From positions 1 through 64,000 of the forward strand of contig CANGYQ010000009.1 in the NCBI GenBank assembly GCA_947458745.1: a DNA stretch of 64,000 nt, written 5' to 3'. The position numbers and the translations under genes were made by a program. Source of the stretch: Bryobacteraceae bacterium (GTDB lineage: Bacteria; Acidobacteriota; Terriglobia; Bryobacterales; Bryobacteraceae). The notes under the pieces were generated by a model that saw nothing but the letters and a program-made list of their open reading frames with translations, had not been told where the DNA came from and searched no databases. Of this stretch, positions 1 through 8,906 are shown one piece after another (the first letter of the stretch is position 1; every line of letters starts with the position of its first letter).

Positions 1-333
1 TACTTCGATGAGTGGAACGTCCAGTGTGCCCGCCTGGGCAAGTGGAAGCTGCACGTGGCGCGCTACAACAACGTCACCTACAGTCCGGCACCGGCGGGCG
101 GCCGCCTCAACCTGCCGCTGCCTGCGCCGGAACTGTACGACCTGAGCACGGATGTCGACGAGAGCTTTGACGTGGCTGCGGAGAATCCGCAAGTGGTGAA
201 AGACATGCTGGCCCGGCTGGATGGGATGTTGGCCACCTTCCCGCAAGAGGTGCAGCAAGCTTGGGCGGCCACAAGGGCGCGGCAGGTGGCACCAACCGCC
301 ACCGGAGCAGTGCCGCGCTTGAAGCCTAACTAG
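1..333 (+). CDS. Sulfatase, C-terminal fragment (cut by window start)
   Basis: The frame is open from base 1, so this is the last 110 codons of a longer gene. The visible protein has the usual tail of type I sulfatases: a GKWKLHVARYN strand, then PELYDLSTDVDE, then a helix with NPQVVKDML and LDGML. The tail normally follows the alkaline-phosphatase-like core. The catalytic C/S-x-P-x-R motif lies outside the window, so class and substrate cannot be given. Sulfatases hydrolyse sulfate esters, often on polysaccharides, and are usually exported. A sulfate-assimilation operon starts 5.7 kb downstream. The family call is fairly sure, the substrate is unknown. Confidence 0.8.
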   Translation, partial: YFDEWNVQCARLGKWKLHVARYNNVTYSPAPAGGRLNLPLPAPELYDLSTDVDESFDVAAENPQVVKDMLARLDGMLATFPQEVQQAWAATRARQVAPTATGAVPRLKPN

Positions 334-384
334 GGCGCGTGCCGGGCTGCCTCGGCCGCGAACGCAGGAAGGACCAGACCCGGT

Positions 385-1719
385 TTAGGCGGTTAGGTCG
401 AGCTTGCCCGTGCTGTCGCCGAAGTTTTCGGCTGGCACTCCAGCGCGGTCCATCATGTTGACGAACAGGTTGGTGACGGGCGTCCCGGCGGCGGCCCGGA
501 CGTGGCGTCCACCACGCAGACCGCCCGCGTGGCCCGCCACCAGCAGCGGCAGGTTCTGGTTGGAGTGCTGGTTGCCGTCGCTTAAAGCACCGCCGTAGAG
601 GATGCTGGAATGATCCAGCAGGCTGCCATCGCCGTCGGGTGTGGACTTCAACCGCTCCACGAAGTAGCTGAACAGGTGCACGTGGAAGCTGTTGATCTTG
701 GTGACTTTCTCGATGAAGTCCGGGTGGTTGCGGTGATGCGTGAGCGGGTGGTGCGGGTCGGGCACGCCGATCTCGGGGTAGGTGCGCACACTGCCTTCGC
801 GGCCGATCATCATGGTCGAAACGCGGGTGAGGTCGGCCTGGAAGGCGATCACCTGCAGGTCGAACATCAACTTCACGTACTCGTCAAAGGCGAACGGAAT
901 GCCGGACGGCTTCTCACCCATCGGCACTTCCGGGTCCTTTTCGGCCTTGGCGATTCGGGTTTCTACTTCTCGTATGGCGGTAAGGTACTCGTCCAACTTG
1001 CGCTTGTCGGAGGCACCGAGCGTGGTCGTCAACGTCTGCGTATTCTGACGGGTGAGATCGAGAATACTCTTGCGATAGAGCGCGCGGCGGGCGCGGGTAG
1101 CGGGGTCAAGACTGGGGTCAACGGTGCCGAACAACCGCTCAAACACCGAACGCGGGTTTACTTCAACGGCTAGCGGAGTCTCGGGATTCTTCCACGACAG
1201 GCTATTGGTGTAGGCGCAACTGGAGCCGGTATCGCAATTGCCGACCATGCGCGAATCTTCACAACCCAGCTGCAGGGATGGCACGCGGGATTCGGCGGCA
1301 AAGTGTTGGGCCGCGATCTGGTCAAACGTGACGCCGGCGCGGACATCGGCACCGGCCGTGTATTTCGGAATAGACCCCGAAAGGAAGCTGCCGGAGGCTT
1401 TGGCGTGAGCGCCGCCCTTGGCCTTGGTGGCGGCATGATTCTCCAAGCCCGAGATCAACGTGATGTCGGAACGGAAGCGCTCCAGGGGCTTCAGGATGCG
1501 GGTGAACTCGAAATCCGAGCCCACTTTAGCCGGCACCCACTCGTTCATGGTGACGCCGTTGGGCACATAGACGACGCCCAACCGGCTGGCGGACTTGGCC
1601 GTCTTCGCCGGCGCGGCCAACGCCGGGTGCATGGCGTCGAGCAGCGGCAGACCGAGCGCTACGCCAGCGCCCCGCAGCAAGGTGCGGCGCGAAAGATGCT
1701 TTTGGGTGAGGACGTTCAT
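385..1719 (-). CDS. DUF1552 protein, Tat-exported
   Basis: A 444-residue protein of the DUF1552 family, common in Planctomycetes, Verrucomicrobia and Solibacter-like Acidobacteriota. Function is not established. The N-terminus carries a twin-arginine signal (LSRRTLLRGAGVALGLP, about residues 9-25) ending near ALAA, so it should be exported folded. Typical family segments are GVVYVPNGVTMNEWVP, a SGLENHAA stretch, and PDPHHPLTHHRNHP with clustered histidines that could bind metal. Its ATG overlaps the stop of the DUF1592-type gene by 4 bp, so the two are almost certainly translated together. It fills the place that DUF1501 proteins hold in the other three pairs of the window. Confidence 0.88.
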   Translation of the reverse strand: MNVLTQKHLSRRTLLRGAGVALGLPLLDAMHPALAAPAKTAKSASRLGVVYVPNGVTMNEWVPAKVGSDFEFTRILKPLERFRSDITLISGLENHAATKAKGGAHAKASGSFLSGSIPKYTAGADVRAGVTFDQIAAQHFAAESRVPSLQLGCEDSRMVGNCDTGSSCAYTNSLSWKNPETPLAVEVNPRSVFERLFGTVDPSLDPATRARRALYRKSILDLTRQNTQTLTTTLGASDKRKLDEYLTAIREVETRIAKAEKDPEVPMGEKPSGIPFAFDEYVKLMFDLQVIAFQADLTRVSTMMIGREGSVRTYPEIGVPDPHHPLTHHRNHPDFIEKVTKINSFHVHLFSYFVERLKSTPDGDGSLLDHSSILYGGALSDGNQHSNQNLPLLVAGHAGGLRGGRHVRAAAGTPVTNLFVNMMDRAGVPAENFGDSTGKLDLTA

Positions 1720-4163
1720 TCCGAATGGGCTCCTGCAGGTTCTGCCGCGCGGCGCTGTTGGAACGGCAGACTATTCACTATCTCCAGGACGAGCGCCGAG
1801 AAACGATAGTTACGTTCCGGCAACTTGCCCGCAATGGCCGACACCACGGGCCGGTCGGCGCGCTCCAGGCCGCGGCCCAGGGCGTAGGTGAGCAGTTTAT
1901 CAGTGAGGCCTTTGACGAACGCTTCACGATCCTGCTTCAACAAGGTTTTCAGTTCCACCGGCCCCTTGAACTTATGGCCACCGGGCAGCTCACCGGAGGC
2001 ATCCACCGGGAACTTGCCATCCAGGTCACGCCAGGCACCGACGGCGTCCAGATTCTCGAGACCAAAGCCCAGCGGGTCCATGCGCGAGTGGCAGGACGCA
2101 CATGTCGCATTCGCCCGGTGCGCTTCCATCTGCTGCCGCAAGGAGGCCGTTTGGCCTACCTTCGTCTCATCCAGCGTTGGCACGGCGGGCGGAGGAGGTG
2201 GCGGCGGCGCGTTCAGTAGATTCTCGAGAATCCACTTGCCACGCAAGACGGGCGAGGTACGCGTTGAGTAAGACGAGATGGTGAGAATGCTGCCATGCGC
2301 CAGTACTCCGCCACCGCGGGCGGTCTGGCTCATGTCGACGCGGCGGAACTCCGGTCCAGTGACGCCCGGGACACCGTAGAAGCGGGCCAGGCGCTCATTC
2401 AAGTACGAGTGCTTGGCGTCCAGAATGTCCAGCACGCTGCCATCTTCGCGAATCAGACTTTCGATGAAAAGCTCCGTTTCGCGGCGCATGGCCAGGCGCA
2501 GGCTGTCTTCAAAATCCGGAAAGTTGCGGAAGTCCGGCTTCATGACGTCGATGTTCTTGAACTGAAGCCATTGGCCCGCGAAGTTTTCGACCAGGGCACG
2601 GGACTTGGGGTCACGCAACATACGCTGGACCTGGGCGGTCAGCACGGCCGGTTGGCGCAAACGTTGCTGGGCGGCGACGGCCAGCAGTTCGGCGTCCGGC
2701 ATGCTGCTCCACAGGAAGTACGACAGGCGGGACGCTAGCTCGTATTGGCTGACCGGCGCAAATGGTTTGGCGCTGGCGGCTTTGGTGGCAGGGGGATGGT
2801 CCTGTTCGATGCGGAACAGGAAATGAGGCGACACCAGGACACCTTCCAGTGCCGTCACAATGCCTTCCTTGAAACTGTCGCCCTGCTGGCGTGCCAACTG
2901 ATAGAGCTTGACGAATGGCGCGGTTTCCGCCGGAGTCACCGGGCGCCGGAAGGCCCGCCGGGTAAAGCTTCCGATGATGGTTTGTGCGCAGGCGTCCGTT
3001 TCCAACTTACAGACAAACACCCGCGCCGTGCTAGCCGGACTGGGTCCGGTGGGCTGCGTGAACGGGCCACCGACGTCGATCGATTCGAAGCGGTTGTCGA
3101 CGCGCGTCTCCAGGCGATCAGTCTTGATCTTGGTGCCGTACTTGCGCAGCGTCTCAATGTCCTTTTCGCTCAGCTTGCCGCGGGTAGAGATCAACGCCTC
3201 AGGCGGGCGCTTCGAGGGTTCCGGGCCTTTGTAACTGGGGGGCAGGCCATGGTAATTCTTCAAGTAGGACGCCGACAGCAGGTGCTCGCCCGCCTTCACT
3301 TGGGCGCGGACTTCGACGATCTGGCCTTCGAGATCGGTGGCGTCGTATTCCCAGGACTTGATCATTTGCCCATCAATCCAGAATGCCGGGTGTGCCGGTT
3401 CCGACTGGTTGGGACGGTGGCCATTCAGCACGATGCGGAAGCTGTACTCGCCATCGACGGGAAAGCGGTGGATGATGTGCGCAGAGTGGCGGGTGCTGAG
3501 GCCGGTGAGGTCGTAGTTGAAAAGATCTTTGGGCAGCGATGGCTTCTCCACAACGTCGTTGATGCGCACCGGCGTCGGGTAGTGGATCATCGCCGGCTTC
3601 AGCTTCTCCGGCCCATAGATGGCGGCACGGACCGCGCGTTCAGCGGCATAGAGGTACTTTTCCAACAGCACCGGCGACAGCGTCAAGGCATCGGAGATGT
3701 TGTCGAAGCCGAAGGCGCTTTCGTCATTCGGGAAATCATCGGCGGGGCGAATGTCCACCGCCAGCAGATCGCGAATGGTGTTGTTGTATTCCGCGCGATT
3801 CAAGCGGCGCGCCGTGACGCGGCCCGGGTCTGGCTTGGCCATGCGGTCCTGCCGCGCGAACTCAGCTTCGAGAAACTTCACGACGGCTTGCACTTCTGCC
3901 GCCGGGGGCTTGGCGGCAGAGGGAGGCGGCATCTCGCCGGTCTTCATTTTGGCGACAACGCGCTCCCAGCGGTCCCGCTCCTCATCAAAAGAAGCTACGG
4001 TCCGCATCGCGGTGAGATTGACATCGCCGGACGTGACCGTGGAGTTGTGGCAGCCGTAACAATTTTTCTTGGCGAAGGAGAAAACGGCCGGAGCGTCAGC
4101 CGCGCAGATCGCGGCCGCACCCAACAAACTCGCAATGCACAGTCGAACAAGGAGGGACAACAC
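1716..4163 (-). CDS. DUF1587/DUF1592/DUF1588/DUF1585 c-type cytochrome-like protein
   Basis: An 815-residue secreted protein with a signal peptide (about residues 1-22) and two CXXCH haem sites: CYGCH at 35-39 and CASCH at 688-692. The order follows the planctomycete-type family: PSCyt-like haem domain, DUF1587 (NRAEYNNTIRDLL), DUF1595/DUF1592 in the middle, DUF1588 (RGGGVLAHGSILTISSYSTR), then DUF1585 around the second haem. A run of seven prolines precedes the last part. The start is GTG at 4163; no ATG fits the frame nearby and no clear ribosome binding site is seen. It is first in a two-gene unit with the DUF1552 gene. Role unknown; a periplasmic redox enzyme is the usual guess. Confidence 0.9.
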   Translation of the reverse strand: MLSLLVRLCIASLLGAAAICAADAPAVFSFAKKNCYGCHNSTVTSGDVNLTAMRTVASFDEERDRWERVVAKMKTGEMPPPSAAKPPAAEVQAVVKFLEAEFARQDRMAKPDPGRVTARRLNRAEYNNTIRDLLAVDIRPADDFPNDESAFGFDNISDALTLSPVLLEKYLYAAERAVRAAIYGPEKLKPAMIHYPTPVRINDVVEKPSLPKDLFNYDLTGLSTRHSAHIIHRFPVDGEYSFRIVLNGHRPNQSEPAHPAFWIDGQMIKSWEYDATDLEGQIVEVRAQVKAGEHLLSASYLKNYHGLPPSYKGPEPSKRPPEALISTRGKLSEKDIETLRKYGTKIKTDRLETRVDNRFESIDVGGPFTQPTGPSPASTARVFVCKLETDACAQTIIGSFTRRAFRRPVTPAETAPFVKLYQLARQQGDSFKEGIVTALEGVLVSPHFLFRIEQDHPPATKAASAKPFAPVSQYELASRLSYFLWSSMPDAELLAVAAQQRLRQPAVLTAQVQRMLRDPKSRALVENFAGQWLQFKNIDVMKPDFRNFPDFEDSLRLAMRRETELFIESLIREDGSVLDILDAKHSYLNERLARFYGVPGVTGPEFRRVDMSQTARGGGVLAHGSILTISSYSTRTSPVLRGKWILENLLNAPPPPPPPAVPTLDETKVGQTASLRQQMEAHRANATCASCHSRMDPLGFGLENLDAVGAWRDLDGKFPVDASGELPGGHKFKGPVELKTLLKQDREAFVKGLTDKLLTYALGRGLERADRPVVSAIAGKLPERNYRFSALVLEIVNSLPFQQRRAAEPAGAHSE

Positions 4164-4196
4164 TTCATTAACAAATTATCACGAGTAGTGATTCAC

Positions 4197-4232
4197 CTGA
4201 CGTGAACGCGAAGGTTCGATACACTGGCCGCG
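4197..4232 (+). promoter_or_regulatory. Promoter candidate for the esterase gene
   Basis: CTGACG (4197-4202), a 17-nt spacer and TACACT (4220-4225) lie 7 nt before the ATG at 4233. There is no Shine-Dalgarno sequence between, so the transcript may begin at or next to the start codon. Confidence 0.45.
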
Positions 4233-5060
4233 ATGGCGAACTCTTTTTCTCTCGCACGCACCGCGCTGGCGGCCCTGTTGACCTCCGCGCTTTGGGGCGC
4301 GGACAATTCCTCGACGCTGCCCAACTACAACATTTCCCTTTGGGAACCCGGGAGCGTTCCCTTAGCCAAGGGCGATGGACCGCTGGATGCGCCGTTTCTG
4401 ACGGTCTTCATGCCCCCCGCAAACAAGCGCAACGGGTCCGCCGTAATCATTGCTCCCGGTGGTTCCAACATCATGTTGATGTATGGCGTGGAAGGCATTG
4501 AGGTGGCGGAACGTTTCAATGACTGGGGCACGGCGGCCTTTGTGCTCACCTACCGCCTGAACCCGCGCTACGGCGAGGAGGCCCGGGTACTCGATGGCAA
4601 CCGCGCGATGCGGCTGATCAAGTCCCGGGCCAGTGAGTGGAAGTTAGACCCCAACCGGATCCTGTTCGCCGGTTTTTCGGCCGGTTCAGCCATGGCGCGA
4701 TCGGTGGCGGCGGCCGCTGGGCCGGGTGACCCGAATGCACCCGATCCAGTGGACCGGCTGAACTCGAAACCGCATACGCTGCTGATGGTCTATTCAGCCG
4801 GGCGGGCGACGCCGGGGGAGAAACTGAAGGAGTTTCCGCCCACCTACCTGCTGGCGGCCGCAGCGGACACCGGTGCGGCGAATGGCTCCGCACAGTTGTT
4901 TCTCGATATGAATAAGGCGGGCGGCGTGGCGGAACTGCACCTGTTCCAACGCGGGCGCCACGGGTTTGGATCAGCCTACACCAGTCCGGAGTTTTCGCCC
5001 TGGATGGATTCGCTGAAGCACTTTCTGAACCTGAATCACTTCTTTGGAGCGGCGAGATAG
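4233..5060 (+). CDS. Secreted alpha/beta hydrolase (xylan esterase/BD-FAE type)
   Basis: A 275-residue protein with a signal peptide (to about ALWGA, residue 22). The fold is seen in IIAPGGSNIML (oxyanion-hole strand, HGGG-like but with PGGS), the nucleophile elbow GFSAGS near residue 149, and a late histidine in GRHGFG. Such enzymes remove acetyl or feruloyl groups from plant polysaccharides; the substrate here is not known. The Asp of the triad is probably in the ADTGAANGS segment, less surely. It is followed after 2 nt by the SUMF1-fold gene, so the two form an operon, divergent from the DUF1592/DUF1552 pair. Confidence 0.82.
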   Translation: MANSFSLARTALAALLTSALWGADNSSTLPNYNISLWEPGSVPLAKGDGPLDAPFLTVFMPPANKRNGSAVIIAPGGSNIMLMYGVEGIEVAERFNDWGTAAFVLTYRLNPRYGEEARVLDGNRAMRLIKSRASEWKLDPNRILFAGFSAGSAMARSVAAAAGPGDPNAPDPVDRLNSKPHTLLMVYSAGRATPGEKLKEFPPTYLLAAAADTGAANGSAQLFLDMNKAGGVAELHLFQRGRHGFGSAYTSPEFSPWMDSLKHFLNLNHFFGAAR

Positions 5061-5062
5061 CG

Positions 5063-5926
5063 ATGCGCGGGATGTTCATGGTTTGTGCCGCGCTCAGCGT
5101 GGCGGCGGCTGACCTGCCGAAGACGGTCAACGACGGCTATGGCGACTTTCTGCTGGTGCCCGCAGGGCCATTCAAGATGGGCGATAACTTTGGTGATGGT
5201 GAATCACGCGAACGCCCGGTCCATCTGGTGGACTTGGATGCGTTCTACATCGCCAAGTTCGAGGTGACCAACGGGGACTGGAAGAAGTTCCAGGCTGACC
5301 CCGGTTATGACGACACCAAGTTCTGGCCTAATGGACGAGTGGTGCCCAAGGATCAAAGTCCTTACTGGACGCAGGCGAATAATCATGGTGGCGCGACGCC
5401 CGGCAGCGACAACTATCCCGTGCTCGGTGTGAACTGGGATGCGGCGACCGCCTATTGCAATTGGCTGAGCGCGAAGACCGGCAAGAAGTACCGCCTGCCC
5501 ACGGAAGCCGAATGGGAGAAGGGGGCCCGCGGCACCGATCAGCGCCGCTTCCCCTGGGGCAACACGATAGATCACTCCTACGCCAACTTCACCGGTGCCC
5601 AAAGGTTTGATACCGGCCAAGTGGTGGGGTACTACGACGGCTCCAAGCGTGGCGACTTCCAAACCCACAATGGTGCGTCACCCTACGGCGCGATGGACAT
5701 GGCCGGTAACGTGATGGAGTGGTGTCAGGACTGGTATCAGCGCGACTATTACTCCGTTTCACCCAAGAAGAACCCCAAGGGACCAGAGAAGGGCGCGTAT
5801 CGCGTGCTGCGGGGCGGGTCGTTCTTTTTCGAAGGGCAGGATCTGCGAACGTATGCGCGGTCCGGCGCTTGGCCATCGTTCCAGGCCTTCCGCATGGTGG
5901 GCTTTCGGGCGGCGCGGGAGCCCTAA
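5063..5926 (+). CDS. SUMF1/FGE-fold protein lacking the catalytic cysteines
   Basis: A 287-residue secreted protein with a short signal peptide (MRGMFMVCAALSVAAA). The formylglycine-generating-enzyme fold is clear: LVPAGPFKMGDNFGDG, GVNWDAATAYCNWLS, YRLPTEAEWEKGARG, PWGN, MAGNVMEWCQDWY and VLRGGSFFF. True bacterial FGEs have two active cysteines just after RGGS; here that stretch reads FFFEGQDLRTYARSGAW with none. It is therefore probably not a sulfatase-activating enzyme but one of the many other SUMF1-domain proteins, which often bind ligands or act in other oxidations. The nearby sulfatase makes the wrong annotation tempting. It shares an operon with the esterase. Confidence 0.85.
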   Translation: MRGMFMVCAALSVAAADLPKTVNDGYGDFLLVPAGPFKMGDNFGDGESRERPVHLVDLDAFYIAKFEVTNGDWKKFQADPGYDDTKFWPNGRVVPKDQSPYWTQANNHGGATPGSDNYPVLGVNWDAATAYCNWLSAKTGKKYRLPTEAEWEKGARGTDQRRFPWGNTIDHSYANFTGAQRFDTGQVVGYYDGSKRGDFQTHNGASPYGAMDMAGNVMEWCQDWYQRDYYSVSPKKNPKGPEKGAYRVLRGGSFFFEGQDLRTYARSGAWPSFQAFRMVGFRAAREP

Positions 5927-5941
5927 GGAGCGCCAGCTCCT
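5926..5941 (+). terminator. Short hairpin after the SUMF1 gene
   Basis: AGGAGC-GCCA-GCTCCT, a perfect 6-bp stem that starts at the stop codon of the SUMF1-fold gene. No T-run follows, so it would be a weak terminator or only a 3'-end stabiliser. Confidence 0.3.
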
Positions 5942-5971
5942 GCTGTTCGCGGCTCGGATTCGGCATCTGAT

Positions 5972-6006
5972 TTGACAACTGCTGAATCTCCATCAACAAT
6001 AGGGTA
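5972..6006 (+). promoter_or_regulatory. cysD promoter
   Basis: A consensus -35 TTGACA (5972-5977), a 17-nt spacer and AACAAT (5995-6000) lie exactly 6 nt before the TTG start of cysD. The spacing points to a leaderless mRNA. AGGG at 6001-6004 is too near the start to act as a normal ribosome binding site. Confidence 0.6.
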
Positions 6007-6906
6007 TTGGCGACTCTTTCTCATCTCCGGGCGCTGGAAGCGGAATCGATCCACATCATTCGTGAGGTGGTGGCCCAGTTCCAGCGCCCGTGTCTTTTGT
6101 ACTCGATTGGCAAGGACTCCTCGGTCCTGCTGCGGCTGGCCCAGAAGGCCTTCTACCCCGGGAAGATTCCTTTCCCATTGCTCCACATCGACACGACGTA
6201 CGAGTACCCGGAAATGATTGAGTTCCGTGACCGGTACACGCGCGAGATTGGCGCGGAACTGCTGGTCTACACCAATCAGGAAGCCGTGGCTGCTGGTGCA
6301 AACCCTTATGATCTAGGTACTTCCAAGTGTTGCCACCAGCTTCGTACGCGGGCGCTGGTGGACGGCTTGAAGCACTATGGCTTTGATGCCGCACTCGGCG
6401 GCGCGCGGCGCGACGAGGAAAAATCACGAGCCAAGGAACGCGTTTTCTCGCTCCGCGACGCCCACGGCCAGTGGGACCCCAAAAACCAGCGGCCCGAATT
6501 GTGGAGCCTCTACAACGGCCACATCAACAAAGGCGAGAGCGTCCGCGTCTTCCCATTGTCGAACTGGACGGAGTTCGATGTGTGGCAATACATCCACGAG
6601 GATTCAATCCCCCTGGTTCCGCTATACTTTGCCGAACCCCGGGAAGTGGTGGTCCGTGAAGGCTCGCTGATTCCCGTGCAGCCGAACGTCAAGTTTCTGC
6701 CCGGCGAAGTCTCCGAGACGCAGGTTTGCCGCATGCGGTCACTGGGTTGCACGCCTTGCACCGGGGCGATCCGGAGCCAGGCAGATTCGGTATTGACGAT
6801 CATCGACGAGCTGAAAGAGTTTAAGCGGAGTGAGCGCGAGAATCGCGTGATCGACCATGACCAGGACGGGTCCATGGAGTTGAAGAAGCGCGAGGGGTAC
6901 TTCTAA
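6007..6906 (+). CDS. cysD: Sulfate adenylyltransferase subunit 2
   Basis: A 299-residue CysD. With CysN it makes adenosine 5'-phosphosulfate (APS) from sulfate and ATP in the cytoplasm. The PP-loop SIGKDSS sits at residues 33-39, followed by [26 protein letters not shown] and [14 protein letters not shown], all family hallmarks. The start is TTG at 6007: an in-frame stop lies at 5983, and the conserved [18 protein letters not shown] begins right after the TTG. It heads a tight operon, with cysN 3 nt downstream, and has its own TTGACA promoter. Confidence 0.96.
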   Translation: MATLSHLRALEAESIHIIREVVAQFQRPCLLYSIGKDSSVLLRLAQKAFYPGKIPFPLLHIDTTYEYPEMIEFRDRYTREIGAELLVYTNQEAVAAGANPYDLGTSKCCHQLRTRALVDGLKHYGFDAALGGARRDEEKSRAKERVFSLRDAHGQWDPKNQRPELWSLYNGHINKGESVRVFPLSNWTEFDVWQYIHEDSIPLVPLYFAEPREVVVREGSLIPVQPNVKFLPGEVSETQVCRMRSLGCTPCTGAIRSQADSVLTIIDELKEFKRSERENRVIDHDQDGSMELKKREGYF

Positions 6907-6909
6907 ATC

Positions 6910-8232
6910 ATGGCTGCCGTGTTGAATGTTCCCACCGTGCTGCCGCTGCATAGTTTTCTGGCCCAGCAGGGTGATCGGGACCTGCTGCGCTTCTCTACCG
7001 CCGGGTCAGTGGATGACGGCAAGTCCACGCTGATCGGCCGCCTGCTGCACGACGCGGGCGGCGCGTTTGAAGATCAGATTGCCGCGGTGAAGGCCTCCAA
7101 GATCAACCGGGCGGGCGAAGGCAAGGTCGATTTCTCGCTGCTCACCGACGGGTTGAAGGCGGAGCGGGAGCAAGGCATCACGATCGATGTCGCCTACCGG
7201 TACTTTGCCACCCCGCGCCGTAAGTTCATCATTGCCGACACGCCCGGCCATGAAGAATACACCCGTAACATGGCCACCGGAGCCTCCACTTGCGAGGCCG
7301 CCGTGGTGTTGGTGGATGTCCGCCATGGCCCCACTGATCAATCCCGCCGCCATGCCCGCATTGCCCGCCTGCTCGGCATCCGCCACGTGATTGTGGCGGT
7401 GAACAAGATGGACTTGGTGGGCTGGAGCGAGACGGCGTTCCGCAAAGTGGTGAACGCTTTTGAGGGCGCCTACCATGTGCCGATCAGCGCGCTGGAAGGC
7501 GACAACGTGGTGGCGCAGTCGGCCCACATGCCCTGGTATCGCGGCCCGGCATTGCTTGATCTGCTGGAGACCTTGCCCGTGGGGCAGGAGGCGCAAACTG
7601 CGTTCCGGCTGCCAGTCCAGTTGGTGATCCGTCCGGATGCCCGATTCCGCGGCTTTGCCGGCCAGATCGCGGGTGGACGCGTCCGGGTGGGCGATATGGT
7701 GACGGCGCTGCCGTCTGGCCGTGAAGCACAGGTGACGCGGATTGTCACCTACGATGGCGACTTGGCGGAGGCCGTGGCGCCGATGTCGGTGACGCTGGTC
7801 CTGGACCGCGAAATCGACTTGAGCCGCGGCGCGATGATCGTCTCCGGTGACAAGCCGGAATCGGCCCGGCGCATTCACGCGCAAGCGGTCGCGATGCAGC
7901 ATGAAGGCCTGGTGGAAGGCCGCGAATACCTGTTGCGGCACACGGCGCAGGTAGTTCCGGCCCGCTTGATCAAGGGCTCATTGCCGATGAACGGGATCGG
8001 TGAAGTGGAGCTGGAGATCACCAAGCCGCTCTACTTTGATCCGTACACCTTCAATCGCTCGACCGGCGCGTTTGTGCTGATCGACCGCCTTTCGAACAAC
8101 ACCGTCGGTGCCGGCATGATTGATCGCGCCGCGCGTGCCCCCCGCCGCGTGAGTGCCGCCCGGCAGGCCGCGGCCTGGTTGCGCAAGGCCGCCGACAAGC
8201 TGGAACAGTTCTCTGATGGAGCAGGCATATGA
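6910..8232 (+). CDS. cysN: Sulfate adenylyltransferase subunit 1 (GTPase)
   Basis: A 440-residue CysN, the GTPase that drives APS formation by CysD. G1 is GSVDDGKST at residues 32-40; DTPGHEEYTRNM (G3) and NKMD (G4) follow, then elongation-factor-like beta-barrel domains. The protein ends at the normal CysN boundary without a fused APS kinase (CysC) domain, which many bacterial CysN proteins carry. That fits the APS-type reductase encoded next, since no PAPS would be needed. It overlaps cysH by 4 bp. Confidence 0.95.
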   Translation: MAAVLNVPTVLPLHSFLAQQGDRDLLRFSTAGSVDDGKSTLIGRLLHDAGGAFEDQIAAVKASKINRAGEGKVDFSLLTDGLKAEREQGITIDVAYRYFATPRRKFIIADTPGHEEYTRNMATGASTCEAAVVLVDVRHGPTDQSRRHARIARLLGIRHVIVAVNKMDLVGWSETAFRKVVNAFEGAYHVPISALEGDNVVAQSAHMPWYRGPALLDLLETLPVGQEAQTAFRLPVQLVIRPDARFRGFAGQIAGGRVRVGDMVTALPSGREAQVTRIVTYDGDLAEAVAPMSVTLVLDREIDLSRGAMIVSGDKPESARRIHAQAVAMQHEGLVEGREYLLRHTAQVVPARLIKGSLPMNGIGEVELEITKPLYFDPYTFNRSTGAFVLIDRLSNNTVGAGMIDRAARAPRRVSAARQAAAWLRKAADKLEQFSDGAGI

Positions 8233-8906
8233 GTGATCCCCAGGTAGTGATCCGCGAAGCGTTAGCCGCTGGCGCGCCGGCCGCCTTTACGTGCAGCTTT
8301 CAGGCCGAAGACATGGTGGTGCTTCACCAGATCCGCCGCCAGCTGCCGGATGTTCCGGTGCTATTCCTCGAGACCGGCTATCACTTCGCGGAGACCTACG
8401 CCTACCGTGACCAGATGGCCAAGCTGTGGGGCTTGAACCTGATCAATGTGGAGCCGTTGGTCACCCTGGCAGACCAGGAAGCGCAGCACGGCAAGCTCTA
8501 CACCACTGATCCGAACCAGTGCTGCGGCATCCGCAAAGTGGAGCCGTTGTTCCGGTCACTGAACGATTACGAAGTCTGGTTCACCGGCCTGCGCCGGGAA
8601 CAGTCGCCGACGCGCGCTGGTCTGGAGCCGTTTGGCACGCACCGTCTGCCGACGGGCAAGGTCTTGAGCAAGGTCAGCCCGCTCTATGACTGGACCTGGA
8701 AGGATGTCTGGGCATACATGGCGATTGAGGAGATCCCGCACCTGCCGCTCTACGATCGCGGCTACACCTCGATTGGCTGCGAACCCTGCACAGCGGTTCC
8801 TGAATCGGACAACTTACGCTCCGGGCGTTGGGGTGGCAAGAAGCTGGAGTGCGGCATTCACATTGAAGCTGCCCCGCCCGCAGTCACACCAGGACAGGAG
8901 GTCTAG
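8229..8906 (+). CDS. cysH: Assimilatory adenylyl-sulfate (APS) reductase
   Basis: A 225-residue CysH-family protein. It has the two cysteine pairs that bind a [4Fe-4S] cluster in APS reductases: CC at 98-99 (followed by GIRKVEPL) and C184/C187 in SIGCEPCT. The catalytic cysteine is C208 in ECGIH. PAPS-specific enzymes such as E. coli CysH lack the cluster pairs, so APS is the likely substrate; thioredoxin would be the reductant. The product is sulfite. The ATG overlaps the cysN stop and the stop overlaps the next start, so it is translationally coupled on both sides. Confidence 0.93.
   Translation: MSDPQVVIREALAAGAPAAFTCSFQAEDMVVLHQIRRQLPDVPVLFLETGYHFAETYAYRDQMAKLWGLNLINVEPLVTLADQEAQHGKLYTTDPNQCCGIRKVEPLFRSLNDYEVWFTGLRREQSPTRAGLEPFGTHRLPTGKVLSKVSPLYDWTWKDVWAYMAIEEIPHLPLYDRGYTSIGCEPCTAVPESDNLRSGRWGGKKLECGIHIEAAPPAVTPGQEV

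Noticed and set aside
2180-2225. Repeat-like GGCGGAGGAGGTGGCGGCGGCG tract considered as a microsatellite (first 20 bases and a little more).
   Set aside because: It codes the proline run of the DUF1592-type protein in frame, so it is coding low complexity.
2745-4205. A 486-codon plus-strand open frame.
   Set aside because: It is antisense to the clear DUF1592-type gene; its translation is arginine-rich with no family motif, a usual shadow in GC-rich DNA.
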